Below are positions 17,796 through 27,900 of a DNA stretch of 64,000 nt, piece by piece. The position numbers and the translations under genes are program-made. Source of the DNA: Brachybacterium ginsengisoli (lineage in GTDB: Bacteria; Actinomycetota; Actinomycetes; Actinomycetales; Dermabacteraceae); contig NZ_CP023564.1 in assembly GCF_002407065.1 (NCBI RefSeq), positions 2,542,001 to 2,606,000 of the forward strand, written 5' to 3'. How positions within the stretch are numbered: the stretch's first letter is position 1; each line of letters begins with the position of its first letter. Below the pieces are notes generated by a model that worked only from the letters and a program-made list of their open reading frames with translations, had not been told where the DNA came from and did no database searches.

Positions 17796-19000
17796 CTCTC
17801 CACCACCGATCGCTCCGCGCCGATCTCGCCGAGCAGCGCCTTCGCGTAGGAGGCCTGCACCGACTCCTCGTCGGAGGGGTGGTACATCCCGGCGCGCACG
17901 TCCCGGGAGAGCCGCTCGAGCTCGCTGCGGCGGAAGAACTGGGAGCCTCCGCTGGCCCGCAGCACCTCGTCGACGGCGCCGATCGCCGCCTCCGTGGAGC
18001 AGGACTTCACGCCGGAGAAGTGCAGGAACCAGCGGGGTCCGTGGTCGACGGTCCCCGCACCGCTCTCGCCGGTGCCGAGGGCGTCGAGATCGGCGAGCAG
18101 CTTCTCGATCTGCAGCACGGAGCCGTCCACGGCGATCGCGGCGCGGGCGAGCCGACGGCGGATGTCGGGGTCGTCGGCGTGGACGATGCCCTTGGTGACG
18201 CTTCGGCGGGAGCCGGCGATCTCCGCGCCGACGGCGACGGCGCGCTCGGCGACGCCGGTGTAGACCGACGCGATCAGCAGCTCGAAGGCCCCGAAGACCC
18301 CCATCACGAACGGATCGGGGTTCGGGCCGACGGGGGTGGTGGTCAGCACCTGATCGGCCGGGATCCGGGCGCCGTGGAGACGGGTGGTGCGGGACTGGGA
18401 GGGGCGCATGCCGTGGGTGTCCCAGTCATCGAGGGTCTCGACCTCCTCGGTGCGCTCGAGCACGCCGAAGACCAGCCGCGGATCGACCTCGGAGGCCTCG
18501 GCGAGGCGACCGTGCACCACCAGGCGGTCCCAGACCGGGGCGAGGGAGGTGAAGATCTTCGTTCCGGTGACGAGGTGGGAACCGTCCTCCTGCTCCTCGG
18601 CGCGGGTCGAGGAGTCGAAGAGCATCGCATCGTTGCCGGCCTCGGAGATCCCGAAGGCGAAGAGCTTCCCGGCGGCGGCCTCCTCCAGGATCGTGCGCAC
18701 CGCGCCGATGCCGAGGCGGTGGGCGTGCAGCGCGGCCCCGGTGACGACCAGGTGCATGTTCATCGACAGCGCGGTCGCGGGGGCCGCCTGGGCGAGCCGA
18801 CGCTGGATCCGCGAGGCCTCGAGCAGGCTCCCGCCCAGCCCGCCGAGCTCGGTGGGGACCAGCAGTCGGAGGTAGCCGAGCTCACGGAGATCGGCGAGGT
18901 CATCCTTCGGGAAGGTGTTCTCGCGGTCATGGACCGCGGCCCGCTCGCGGAAGGTGGCCAGCAGCGGGTCGGGCAGGAGGTCCTCGGCGGTGATGCTCAT
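17792..19000 (-). CDS. Acyl-CoA dehydrogenase family flavoprotein
   Basis: A 402-residue protein with the three-domain acyl-CoA dehydrogenase layout. It has an N-terminal helical part (LRELGYLRLLVPTELGGLGGS), the mid beta-domain with FAFGISEAGNDAML and GTKIFTSLAPVWDRLVVHGR, and a C-terminal helical domain (GAFELLIASVYTGVAERAV, ASGGSQFFRRSELERLSRDVRAG). FAD is expected. The family also includes flavin-dependent monooxygenases of the DszC type, so the substrate is open. TAGCGT lies exactly 6 bases before the ATG at 19000, indicating a leaderless message. The downstream oxidoreductase fragment overlaps its stop. Confidence 0.85.
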   Translation of the reverse strand: MSITAEDLLPDPLLATFRERAAVHDRENTFPKDDLADLRELGYLRLLVPTELGGLGGSLLEASRIQRRLAQAAPATALSMNMHLVVTGAALHAHRLGIGAVRTILEEAAAGKLFAFGISEAGNDAMLFDSSTRAEEQEDGSHLVTGTKIFTSLAPVWDRLVVHGRLAEASEVDPRLVFGVLERTEEVETLDDWDTHGMRPSQSRTTRLHGARIPADQVLTTTPVGPNPDPFVMGVFGAFELLIASVYTGVAERAVAVGAEIAGSRRSVTKGIVHADDPDIRRRLARAAIAVDGSVLQIEKLLADLDALGTGESGAGTVDHGPRWFLHFSGVKSCSTEAAIGAVDEVLRASGGSQFFRRSELERLSRDVRAGMYHPSDEESVQASYAKALLGEIGAERSVVER

Positions 19001-19067
19001 GGGTCCACGCTAGTCCAGCCCGAGGGCCGTGGCAGGGCCGTCGGTCCCGGTCATCGCACACGGTCCG

Positions 19068-19125
19068 GGGCCCGGTCGCCGGGCCCGGTCGCCGGGCCTG
19101 GTCGGCGGGCCCGGTCGGCGGGCCC
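19068..19125. repeat. 13-bp GC-rich tandem repeat
   Basis: Four copies of GGGCCCGGTCGCC or close variants (19068-19080, 19081-19093, 19094-19106, 19107-19119) plus a partial fifth. It lies between the EEP gene and the acyl-CoA dehydrogenase gene. A near-identical unit in opposite orientation is at 50088-50113. Confidence 0.85.
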
Positions 19126-19176
19126 GTCCTGCTCCGATCGCCGGCCCTGTTCATCACCCGCGCGAGCCGCCGTCGC

Positions 19177-20145
19177 TCAGCGCGGCAGGTGCAGGGTGGC
19201 CGTGATCGACCGGTGGTCTGAGCTGCCGCGGGGGCCGACGGCGACCTCGGTGGCGGTGATCCCGCCCCGCACCCAGATGACGTCGATGCGGCGCACCGGG
19301 AATCCGGCGGGGTGTGTGGCCGCGGTGGGGCGGGCGGGACGCCGACCGGCGAGGTCCAGCAGGGGCACCACGCGCCGCCGCAGCGGCGGGATCACGACGC
19401 GCCGCACCAGCGGCAGAGCACGGCGCAGAAGCGGGAGCGGGGTCCGATCCAGCAGCATCGGCGACCACATGTGCACGGCGCGGTCGTCGGTGCGCCGTGA
19501 GGCCGCGCGCGCCGCTGCCATCGCGGACTCGAGCTGCTGGGCGGCGTCCTGCCAGCCGGTGGCCGGGAGGGCGGCGAGCTCCGCGGAGGCGGGGTCGGCG
19601 TTCATGTCGCCCATCAGCACCACCGGTCCGGTCAGCGCATCGGTCAGGCGGACGATGCCCTGCACCTGGGAGGTGCGGTGCGCTCCGTCGCCCGCCTCCA
19701 GGTGGGTGACCAGCACGTCGAGCTCCTCACCATCGTCGCGGCGAAGCCTCGTGTGGAGCACCGCGCGGGGCTCGCCGGGGGCGACGGCCGCCGGGTGGTC
19801 CGGCAGCGGGTGCAGGTGCTGGGAGAGGATCTCGTGGCGGGTCAGCAGCGCGACCCCGTACCGCCGTCGCGGACCGTCGGCCTGCGCCGGTGGGAGGTCC
19901 AGCGCGGCGCCGAAGGCGTGCCGCATCCCCAGCAGCCCGGCGAGGACCGTCGGCTGCTCCACGCCGCCGGAGCGCGGGCCGTAGCCCGCGTCGATCTCCT
20001 GCACCCCGATCACATCGGCTCCGAGCGCACGGAGCTCCCTCGCGGTGCGCTCGAGGTCGACCCGGCCGTCGTCGCCGAGCCCGTGGCGGATGTTGGCGCT
20101 GGCCACCCGCCACGGGGCGATCCGGTCCTCGCCTCCCGGGTTCAT
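19177..20145 (-). CDS. Endonuclease/exonuclease/phosphatase family hydrolase
   Basis: A 322-residue member of the metal-dependent EEP fold. Catalytic motifs in order are ASANIRHG, GVQEID (metal-binding Glu), VTHLEAG, GDMNADP, RRIDVIWV and the terminal SSDHRSI (Asp-His). EEP enzymes act on DNA, phosphoinositides or other phosphodiesters, and the substrate here is unknown. Between GDMNADP and RRIDVIW there is an unusually long insert with alternating Arg pairs and hydrophobic residues. It starts 4 bases after the dnaE stop and is probably cotranscribed. No signal peptide is seen. Confidence 0.85.
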   Translation of the reverse strand: MNPGGEDRIAPWRVASANIRHGLGDDGRVDLERTARELRALGADVIGVQEIDAGYGPRSGGVEQPTVLAGLLGMRHAFGAALDLPPAQADGPRRRYGVALLTRHEILSQHLHPLPDHPAAVAPGEPRAVLHTRLRRDDGEELDVLVTHLEAGDGAHRTSQVQGIVRLTDALTGPVVLMGDMNADPASAELAALPATGWQDAAQQLESAMAAARAASRRTDDRAVHMWSPMLLDRTPLPLLRRALPLVRRVVIPPLRRRVVPLLDLAGRRPARPTAATHPAGFPVRRIDVIWVRGGITATEVAVGPRGSSDHRSITATLHLPR

Positions 20146-20149
20146 CGGC

Positions 20150-23100
20150 TCACTGGAGGCAGCTGGGGCCCAGCAGCGTCTTCAGCGAGGCGTACAGCGC
20201 GGCCGACGGGGTGACCGAGAGGCGCTTGTCCAGCTGCATGAGCGTGGTGCGGCCCGGCTCCTGCAGACGCAGGCGCACCTCGCTGGACCCGGGATTGTCC
20301 TCCAGGACCCCGCGCAGCTCGCTGACGATGCGCTCGCTCGCCCGCAGGGCGGGCAGGGCGATGACGACGGGCCCGTCGGCCCCTCCCCCGGTCTCCGGGA
20401 TGGTCATCTCCATGACGCGCAGCTCCGGCATGCCCTTGGAGGTGTCTACCCGGCCCTTCATCGAGACGATCAGGTCCTCGGCGAGCTCGGTGGCGACCGT
20501 CTGATAGGTCGAGGGGAACATGAGGCAGTCGATCGAGCCCTCGAGGTCCTCGACCGTGGCGATCGCCCACATGTCGCCCTTCTTGGTGGTCTTGCGCTGC
20601 AGGGAGGTGATGAGCCCGGCGATCGTGACCATGGCGCCGTCCTCGACGGCGCCGTCGTCGGCGAGCGCGCTGATCGAGGTCGAGGAGTTCTGGGCGATGA
20701 CGTGCTCGAGCCCGTACAGCGGGTGGTCCGAGACGTACAGCCCCAGCATGTTGCGCTCGAAGGCGAGCTTCTCCTTGCGGTCCCATTCGGGCAGGTCCGG
20801 GATCGTGATGGTCGCGGCGGAGCCGGTGGCCATGTCGTCCTCGCCGCCGCCCCCGCCGCCGAACACGTCGGCGAAGAGGTCGTACTGGCCCTGGGCCTCC
20901 TTGCGCTTCACGTCGACCACGGAGTCCACCGCGTCCTCGTGGATCAGCACCAGCGAGCGGCGGTTCGCGCCGAGCTCGTCGAAGGCGCCGCCCTTGATGA
21001 GCGACTCGATGGTGCGCTTGTTGCACACGCTCAGCGGGACCTTGTCCAGGAAGTCGGTGAAGGAGGTGAAGGCGCCCTTCTCCTCACGGGCGCGGATGAT
21101 CTCCTCGACCACGTTCGCGCCCACGTTGCGGATCGCGGAGAGGCCGAAGCGGATGTCCTCGCCGACGGCGGAGAAGTAGAGGTCCGATTCGTTGACGTCC
21201 GGGGGCAGCACCGTGATGCCCCGATGGCGGCAGTCGCCGAGGTAGAGGCCCAGGCGGTCGCGGTTCTCCTGGCTCGAGGTGAGCAGCGCGGCCATGTACT
21301 CGGTGGGGTGGTTGGCCTTCATATAGCCGGTCCAGTAGGAGATCACGCCGTAGGCCGCGGAGTGCGACTTGTTGAAGGCGTAGTCGGAGAAGGGGAGCAG
21401 GGTGTCCCAGAGCGCCTTCACGGCGGCGGCGGAGAATCCGTTGTCCTTCATCCCGGCTTCGAACGAGGCGTACTGCTTGTCCAGCTCCGCCTTCTTCTTC
21501 TTGCCCATGGCGCGACGGAGGATGTCCGCCTGGCCCAGGCTGTACCCGGCGACCTTCTGCGCCGTCTGCATGACCTGCTCCTGGTACACGATCACGCCGT
21601 AGGTCTCGCCGAGGATCTCCGAGAGCGGCTCCTCGAGCTCCGGGTGGATCGGCGTCATCTCCTGCAGGCCGTTCTTGCGCAGCGCGTAGTTGGTGTGCGA
21701 GTTCATGCCCATCGGGCCCGGCCGGTACAGCGCCGAGACCGCGGTGATGTCCCCGAACTGGTCGGGCTTCATCTGCCGCAGCAGGGTGCGCATGCCGGAG
21801 CCGTCCAGCTGGAACACGCCCAGGGTGTCACCGCGCTGCAGCAGCTCGTAGGTCGCCGGGTCGTCGAACGGCAGCGCCTCGAGGTCGAGCGCCTCCTTGC
21901 CGTTGCGCTCCATGTTCTGCACCGCATCGGAGAGGATCGTGAGGTTCCGCAACCCCAGGAAGTCCATCTTCAGCAGGCCCAGGGTCTCGAGCGTGGGGTA
22001 CTCGAACTGGGTGATGATCTGGCCGTCGGAGGGGCGGCGCATCATCGGGACGATGTCGACCAGCGGGTGGCTGGACATGATGACCGCGCAGGCGTGCACG
22101 CCCCAGCCTCGGGTCAGGCCCTCCACGCCCTTGGCGATCTCCACGACCTTCTGGACGTCCGGATCCTCCTCGTGGATCCGGCGGAACTCCCCGGCCTCGG
22201 CGTAGCGCCTGTCCTCCGGGTCGAAGATGCCCTTGATGGAGATGTCCTTGCCCATGACGGTGGGCGGCAGCGCCTTGGAGAGGCGGTCGCCCATCGCGTA
22301 CGGGTAGTCCAGCACGCGCGAGGCGTCCTTGAGGGAGTTCTTCGTCTTCATGACGCCGTAGGTGATGACCTGCGCGATGCGGTCGTCGCCGTACTTGCGC
22401 TCCACGTACTCGATGACCTCGCCGCGGCGGCGATCATCGAAGTCGACGTCGAAGTCGGGCATCGAGACGCGCTCGGGGTTCAGGAACCGCTCGAACAGCA
22501 GACCGTGCTCGAGCGGGTCGAGGTCGGTGATGCGCATGGCGTAGGCGACCATGGAGCCGGCGCCCGAGCCTCGGCCCGGGCCCACGCGGATCCCCTGCTC
22601 CTTGGCCCACTTGATGTAGTCCGAGACGACGAGGAAGTAGCCCGGGAAGCCCATCTGGAGGATGACGGAGACCTCGTAGTCGGCGCGCTTCTGCACCTCG
22701 TCGGGGATGCCCGAGGGGTAGCGGTACTCGAGGCCGCGCTGGACCTCCTTGATGAACCAGGACTGCTCGTCCTCCCCGGCAGGGGTGGGGAAGTTGGGCA
22801 TGTAGTTCGCGCCCTCGTTCGTGGTGCGGAACTCCACCTCGCACATCTCGGCGATGGTCAGGGTGTTGTCGCAGGCCTCGGGGAACTCCCGGAACAGCTC
22901 GCGCATCTGCTGCGCGGACTTCAGGAAGTAGCCGGAGCCGCCGAACTTGAAGCGGTCGGGATCGTTCAGGCGGGAGCCCGAGTTGATGCACAGCAGGACG
23001 TCCTGGATCGTCGCATCCTGCTCGGTGACGTAGTGGAGGTCGTTGGTGGCCACCAGCGGGGCGCCGACGGCCTTGGCGACCTCGAGCAGGTCCTTGGTGA

Positions 23101-23722
23101 CCCGCTTCTCGATGTCGAGCCCGTGGTCCATCAGCTCGATGAAGTAGTGGCCCTTGCCGAACATGTCCTGGTACTCGCCGGCGGCCTTGACGGCCTCGTC
23201 GAACTGGCCCAGGCGCAGGCGGGTCTGCACCTCGCCGGAGGGGCAGCCGGAGGTGGCGATGAGCCCCTCGGAGTACTTCGAGAGGATCTCGCGGTCCATG
23301 CGCGGCCACTTGCCCATCTGACCGTCCAGCGACGCGGCGGAGCCGAGCCGGAACAGGTTGTGCATCCCCTCGGTGGAGCGGGAGAGCAGGGTCATGTGGG
23401 TGTAGGCGCCGCGGGCGGAGACGTCGTCTCCCGCGAGCTGCTGCTCGCGGGTGCCCCACTGCACGCGGGTGCGGTCGTGACGGCTCGTCCCGGGCGTCAC
23501 GTACGCCTCGATGCCGATGATCGGCTTCACGCCGGCGCTCGTGGCGGCCTTGTAGAACTCGTAGGCGCCGAAGAGGTAGCCGTGGTCCGTGATCGCCACC
23601 GCGGATTGGCCCTGACGTGCGGTCTCGGCGACGAGTTTGTCGATCTTCGCGGCCCCGTCCAGGAGTGAGTAGTCGGTGTGGACGTGGAGGTGCACAAAAT
23701 CATCGGAGTCCGCGGAAGCCAT
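20150..23722 (-). CDS. dnaE: DNA polymerase III alpha subunit
   Basis: Replicative polymerase subunit, 1190 residues, close to the usual DnaE1 length. The PHP domain starts at once (FVHLHVHTDYSLLDGAAKI). The palm carries the catalytic aspartates in MPDFDVDFDD near residue 422, preceded by GRGSGAGSMVAYAMRITDLDPL. Motifs such as GWGVHACAVIMS, DFLGLRNLTIL and FNKSHSAAYG are intact. The tail holds an OB fold (TIAGLITSLQRKTTKKGDMWAIATVEDLEG, around residues 1030-1090). TACGCT lies 7 bases before the ATG at 23722, with GGAGG in between, so initiation may be leaderless or SD-led. The EEP gene follows closely. Confidence 0.98.
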   Translation of the reverse strand: MASADSDDFVHLHVHTDYSLLDGAAKIDKLVAETARQGQSAVAITDHGYLFGAYEFYKAATSAGVKPIIGIEAYVTPGTSRHDRTRVQWGTREQQLAGDDVSARGAYTHMTLLSRSTEGMHNLFRLGSAASLDGQMGKWPRMDREILSKYSEGLIATSGCPSGEVQTRLRLGQFDEAVKAAGEYQDMFGKGHYFIELMDHGLDIEKRVTKDLLEVAKAVGAPLVATNDLHYVTEQDATIQDVLLCINSGSRLNDPDRFKFGGSGYFLKSAQQMRELFREFPEACDNTLTIAEMCEVEFRTTNEGANYMPNFPTPAGEDEQSWFIKEVQRGLEYRYPSGIPDEVQKRADYEVSVILQMGFPGYFLVVSDYIKWAKEQGIRVGPGRGSGAGSMVAYAMRITDLDPLEHGLLFERFLNPERVSMPDFDVDFDDRRRGEVIEYVERKYGDDRIAQVITYGVMKTKNSLKDASRVLDYPYAMGDRLSKALPPTVMGKDISIKGIFDPEDRRYAEAGEFRRIHEEDPDVQKVVEIAKGVEGLTRGWGVHACAVIMSSHPLVDIVPMMRRPSDGQIITQFEYPTLETLGLLKMDFLGLRNLTILSDAVQNMERNGKEALDLEALPFDDPATYELLQRGDTLGVFQLDGSGMRTLLRQMKPDQFGDITAVSALYRPGPMGMNSHTNYALRKNGLQEMTPIHPELEEPLSEILGETYGVIVYQEQVMQTAQKVAGYSLGQADILRRAMGKKKKAELDKQYASFEAGMKDNGFSAAAVKALWDTLLPFSDYAFNKSHSAAYGVISYWTGYMKANHPTEYMAALLTSSQENRDRLGLYLGDCRHRGITVLPPDVNESDLYFSAVGEDIRFGLSAIRNVGANVVEEIIRAREEKGAFTSFTDFLDKVPLSVCNKRTIESLIKGGAFDELGANRRSLVLIHEDAVDSVVDVKRKEAQGQYDLFADVFGGGGGGEDDMATGSAATITIPDLPEWDRKEKLAFERNMLGLYVSDHPLYGLEHVIAQNSSTSISALADDGAVEDGAMVTIAGLITSLQRKTTKKGDMWAIATVEDLEGSIDCLMFPSTYQTVATELAEDLIVSMKGRVDTSKGMPELRVMEMTIPETGGGADGPVVIALPALRASERIVSELRGVLEDNPGSSEVRLRLQEPGRTTLMQLDKRLSVTPSAALYASLKTLLGPSCLQ

Positions 23723-23831
23723 GCCCTCCAGCGTAGTCCTGCGAGGGACGTCCGGGGCGCTCAGGAGGGGGTCGGAGAGGTCACCTCGGCGCGTCCGGCG
23801 TGTCGCCGTCGGAGACGCGGGCGGAGCGACC

Positions 23832-24881
23832 TCACCGCGGCGCGGCGACCTCCGCGTGGGTGCGCAGGATCCCCTCCGTGGTGCCCTCGGGGGCGCGGCC
23901 GATGCCGCACTCCGTGGCGACGCCGAAGGAACCCGCCACGGCCGACGAGGCGGCGGCGATGCGCCGACGGGCGCCGTCGGCGCCGTCCTCGCGATGGACC
24001 AGGCCGAGGTACAGCTCGGGCACCTCCGCGAGCTGTGCGAGCGGGGCGAAGTACGCCTCGTCGTCCCGGGTGATCGGCACCGGGAGGTGCAGCCAGGACA
24101 GCTCGCGGCCGACGGAGTCGACGACCGCGTTCGCGACCCGCACCAGGTTCGCGGTGTCTGTCGGCTCGACGAAGTGCTTCTCCCCGGCGTCGCCGTAGCA
24201 GAGGTGCATCCCCACCTCGACGTCGGTGGGGACGGCGTCGACCAGAGCGGCGAGCCGTGCGACGATCCCGCCCAGCACGTCCCCGCTCCACCAGTGGTCC
24301 ATCACGGAGCCGTAGCCGGAGGCTCCCTCGAGGATGCCCATCTCGCTGGCCACGTCCCACTGGATCGCGAGATCCGCGGCGGGGATCCCCTCGAGGATCT
24401 GCTCGAGCTCGCCCAGGAGCGCGTCGGCGTAGATCGGCTCGATCGCGACACGGTCCTCGCCGCGGAAGAAGGAGGAGATCACCGCGACCGGGGTGGGCAG
24501 GGAGACCTGGAACCGGATCCCGGCCGGGATCGCGCCCTCCTCCCGCAGACGGGTGAACAGCGCATAGGACTCCACCGCGGCCTCGGCGTAGCCCAGCGGC
24601 GGCAGATCGATGCCCGCCGGGTCCACGCCGTCCGCCAGGCGCAGCGGGCGGGCATCGATCCCGGCGCCGAAGGGGATCGGCTCCTCCCCCACCCGCTCGA
24701 TGCCCTCGGCGGCGCCGAGCACGTCGGGCTGGAACATGATCCAGTGGAACCGCCTGCCCACCTCGCCGTCGGGGATCCGGCCCACGTGGGCGCCGAGGAC
24801 CTCGGCGACCGTGCGGAAGGTGGTCTCGGCATCGTCGTAGTTCACGCTGCCGGTGAGCAGGGCACCTCTGGGCTGGGTCAT
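23832..24881 (-). CDS. Cobalamin-independent methionine synthase-like (UROD/MetE C-terminal fold) protein
   Basis: A 349-residue single-domain TIM-barrel protein resembling the C-terminal catalytic half of MetE. Candidate zinc ligands are His and Cys in GMHLCYGD and Cys in VATECGIGR; a glutamate such as that in EKHFVEP could be the fourth ligand. Substrate-binding segments GRIPDGEVGRR and QWDVASEMG are typical of this group. There is no N-terminal folate half, so it is not a full MetE. Members of this family are usually annotated only as methionine-synthase-like. TACGCT sits 6 bases before the ATG at 24881, implying a leaderless transcript. The gene stands alone between dnaE and the mannosidase gene. 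Confidence 0.75.
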   Translation of the reverse strand: MTQPRGALLTGSVNYDDAETTFRTVAEVLGAHVGRIPDGEVGRRFHWIMFQPDVLGAAEGIERVGEEPIPFGAGIDARPLRLADGVDPAGIDLPPLGYAEAAVESYALFTRLREEGAIPAGIRFQVSLPTPVAVISSFFRGEDRVAIEPIYADALLGELEQILEGIPAADLAIQWDVASEMGILEGASGYGSVMDHWWSGDVLGGIVARLAALVDAVPTDVEVGMHLCYGDAGEKHFVEPTDTANLVRVANAVVDSVGRELSWLHLPVPITRDDEAYFAPLAQLAEVPELYLGLVHREDGADGARRRIAAASSAVAGSFGVATECGIGRAPEGTTEGILRTHAEVAAPR

Positions 24882-24894
24882 GGGCTCAGCGTAC

Positions 24895-24930
24895 GGGGCG
24901 CCGACGACCGGTCATGGTCGCCGACGCCCC
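24895..24930 (-). terminator. Hairpin after the mannosidase gene
   Basis: Arms 24895-24909 and 24916-24930 pair at 13 of 15 positions around a 6-base loop, starting 6 bases after the mannosidase stop. It ends just upstream of the -10 box of the next gene. Confidence 0.55.
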
Positions 24931-24936
24931 GTGGGC

Positions 24937-27900
24937 TCAGAAGCTCGCGCGGACCGTCGTGATCTCGAAGGGCCTGAGGGTCAGCGGGAGCGCCTCCCCC
25001 TCGACCGACGCCGCGCGGTGCCCCAGCGGCGACTGCTCCGTCAGCGGCCGCTCGAGCAGGTCCGCCACGGTGAGCGAGCGAGCGCCCGACGCCGTGAGCT
25101 CCACCTCGGTGCGCCGTCCCTCGGACTCGTACAGGCGCACCACGAGATCGCCGGATCGGTCCTCGGCGAGCTTGAGGGTCTGGATCCGGGCGCTGTGGTC
25201 CTGACCGGCGCGCACCGCCTCGAGGGCGGCGAGCGGCGCGAGCGGCTCGTCCCGGACCAGCACCCGCGGGGCCTGGTTCAGCTCCTCGCCCAGATCGATC
25301 GCCGCGGCGACGCCCGCCTCGGGCTGGATCGCGTAGCGCAGCGAGTAGACGCCCTCCTCGGCCGACGGGTCGGGGAACTCGGCTGCCCGCAGCACGGTCG
25401 CCCGCACCACGGTGGTGGTGCCGCCGTCGTCCTCCCGCAGCACGCGGCGCACGTCATGCCCGTAGGAGGAGTCGTTCGCCAGCGCGATCCCGAAGTCGGG
25501 CTCGGCGACCCGCACCCAGCGGTGGGCGCAGGTCTCGAACCGGCCGAAGTCCGCCGTGGTGTTCACGGGGACGGGACGGTCGAGGTGCCCGAACTGGATC
25601 TCGCTGCTCATCACGGCGGCGCGGACGTCCAGCGGGAAGGCCAGCTTGAGCACCTTCTTGCGCTCGTGCCAGTCCACGTCCAGGTCGATCCCGAGGGCCG
25701 TGGCTCCCGGGGCGACCGAGTAGGTCAGGGTGATGCGGGATCCCGTGCCCCGGGAGGGCATCGCCTCGGCGGGCCGCTCGAGGTGGCCCTCCTCCCGGGT
25801 GCGGTACGTGACCGCCACCCGGACCGTGCCGTCCTCGGCGCGAGAGAGCTCGGGGGCTCCGTCGGCCTCCAGATCGCGGTGGACATGGCGGTAGAACTCG
25901 TCGATGTCCCAGGAGTCCCAGGCGTTGGGAGCATCCCGGTGCAGCTGGAGCAGCGCCCCTCCCGCTCCCGGAGCGATCGACTCGCGTCCCTCGGCCCCCG
26001 CGCGCAGCGAGGTGAGCAGGCCCCGGTCGTCGATCTCGACGTGGAGGTCCGCGGTGCTCACCCGGATCGTGCCATCGGCCTCGCGGACCTCCGGCGCGGT
26101 CCCGGGCGCGGAGGCCGCCCCGATCGCCAACGGCGCGACGCCGTGGCGGGACCGGGAGGAGGAGTTGGCGGCCACGGGATCCCCGGCCTCGTCGCCGAGC
26201 GCCTCGAGGGCCGCGGCGACCAGCGCCTCGCCCCGCTCGGTGATGTGCTCGTAGGAGTGCTCCGCCTCGCGATGCACCCAGGCGATGGAGGACCCGGGGA
26301 GGATGTCGTGGAACTGGAGCAGCAGCAGCTTGTCCCACAGGGAGTCGATCTCCTCGTAGGGGTAGTCGAAGCCGTCGACACGGTGCGCCGCGGTGGCGCT
26401 CCACAGCTCCACGTCGTGCATCAGCGCCTCGGTGCGGCGGTTGCCCTGCTTGCCGTGGATCTGGGAGGAGTAGGTGCCGCGGTGCAGCTCGAGGTACAGC
26501 TCGCCGTTCCACACTGGCGGCTCGGCGTACTCCTCGCGCGCCCGGTCGAAGAAGTCCCGCGCGGTGGACCACTCCACCTTCGGCGCCCCCTCGAGATCGG
26601 CGAAGCGCTCCTGCGCGGCGATCATCTCGCGGGTGGGACCACCGCCTCCGTCGCCCCATCCGGTGGGAGTCAGGCCGATGTGGCTGGCGCCCTTGTCCTT
26701 GAAGTTCTTCTCGAAGTAGGCGAGCTCGGCGGCGGTGAGCTGGCCGTTGTAGCCGTCGATCGGCGGGAAGTGCGTGAACTGCGTGGTCCCGTCGATCCCC
26801 TCCCACTCGAAGGTGTGGTGGGGGAAGGTCGAGTACTGGTTCCAGGAGACCTTCTGGGTGAGGAAGGAGTCGTTGCCGGCGAGCGCACAGATCTGTGGGA
26901 GCGCCGCGGAGTAGCCGAAGGAGTCCGGCAGCCAGGTCTCCGTCGTCTCGACCCCGAACTCCTCGAGGAAGAACTTCTTGCCGTGGAGGAACTGCCGCGC
27001 CATGGCCTCGGAGCCGGGCATGTTCGTGTCCGACTCGACCCACATGCCGCCCACCGGCAGGAAGCGACCGGCGGCGACGTGACCGGCGATGCGGCGGAAG
27101 AGCCCCGGGTACTCGTCCCGGATCCACTGGTACTGCTGGGCGGAGGAGCAGGAGAAGGTCAGCTGCGGGTAGCGCTCCAGCAGCCAGCACACGTTGGAGA
27201 AGGTGCGGGCGCACTTGCGCCGGGTCTCCCGCAGCGGCCACAGCCAGGCGGAGTCGATGTGGGCGTGCCCGGTCGCCACCACCGTCAGCGCGGAGGCGTT
27301 CGCGGGCGCCTCGAGCACGCCGCGCAGCTCCTGCCGGGCCTGCCCCGCGCTCGCGTGGAGGTCGTCCGGATCGGCGGCGTCCAGCGCCCTGCCCAGGGCA
27401 TGGAGGATGTCGAAGCGTCGCGGGGACTGCTCGGGCAGGGTGTGCAGGAGGCCGTTCAGCGCGACCATGTCCTGCTCGAGCTCCCAGACGCTCTTCGAGC
27501 GCCAGGCCAGGCGGAGGGTGGTGAGGTCGTAGATCGGGTCCTCGCCGGCGGTCGCGAGGTCGCCGAGGGCGGTGGGTGCGAAGGTCCAGTCGCCGGGCAC
27601 GTTCGGGTTCGCGGCGCACTCGAGGTAGAGGTCGATCTCCTGACCGGCCTCGAGGGTCAGGTACTGGTTGTAGGGATTGATGGCCTTCACCGTCTCCCCC
27701 TCGGGGGTCCAGATCAGGGCCTCGGCCTGGAAGCCGGGCATGTCGGTGAAGGAGAGGTCGAGCTGGAGCTCGACGTCGCGATCCTCGTCCACGGTCCAGG
27801 AGGCGGGCACGGTCCCGGTGAGGTGCAGCCAGAGCGTGGACCAGGGCCGGCCCCAGCGGTCGCCGACGGCGATCGGCCGGTACACCTGCTCGCGCGCCTC

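Noticed and set aside
20045-23668. Plus-strand open frame of about 1200 codons opposite dnaE
   Set aside because: It is the complementary shadow of dnaE, and dnaE motifs are fully intact on the minus strand.
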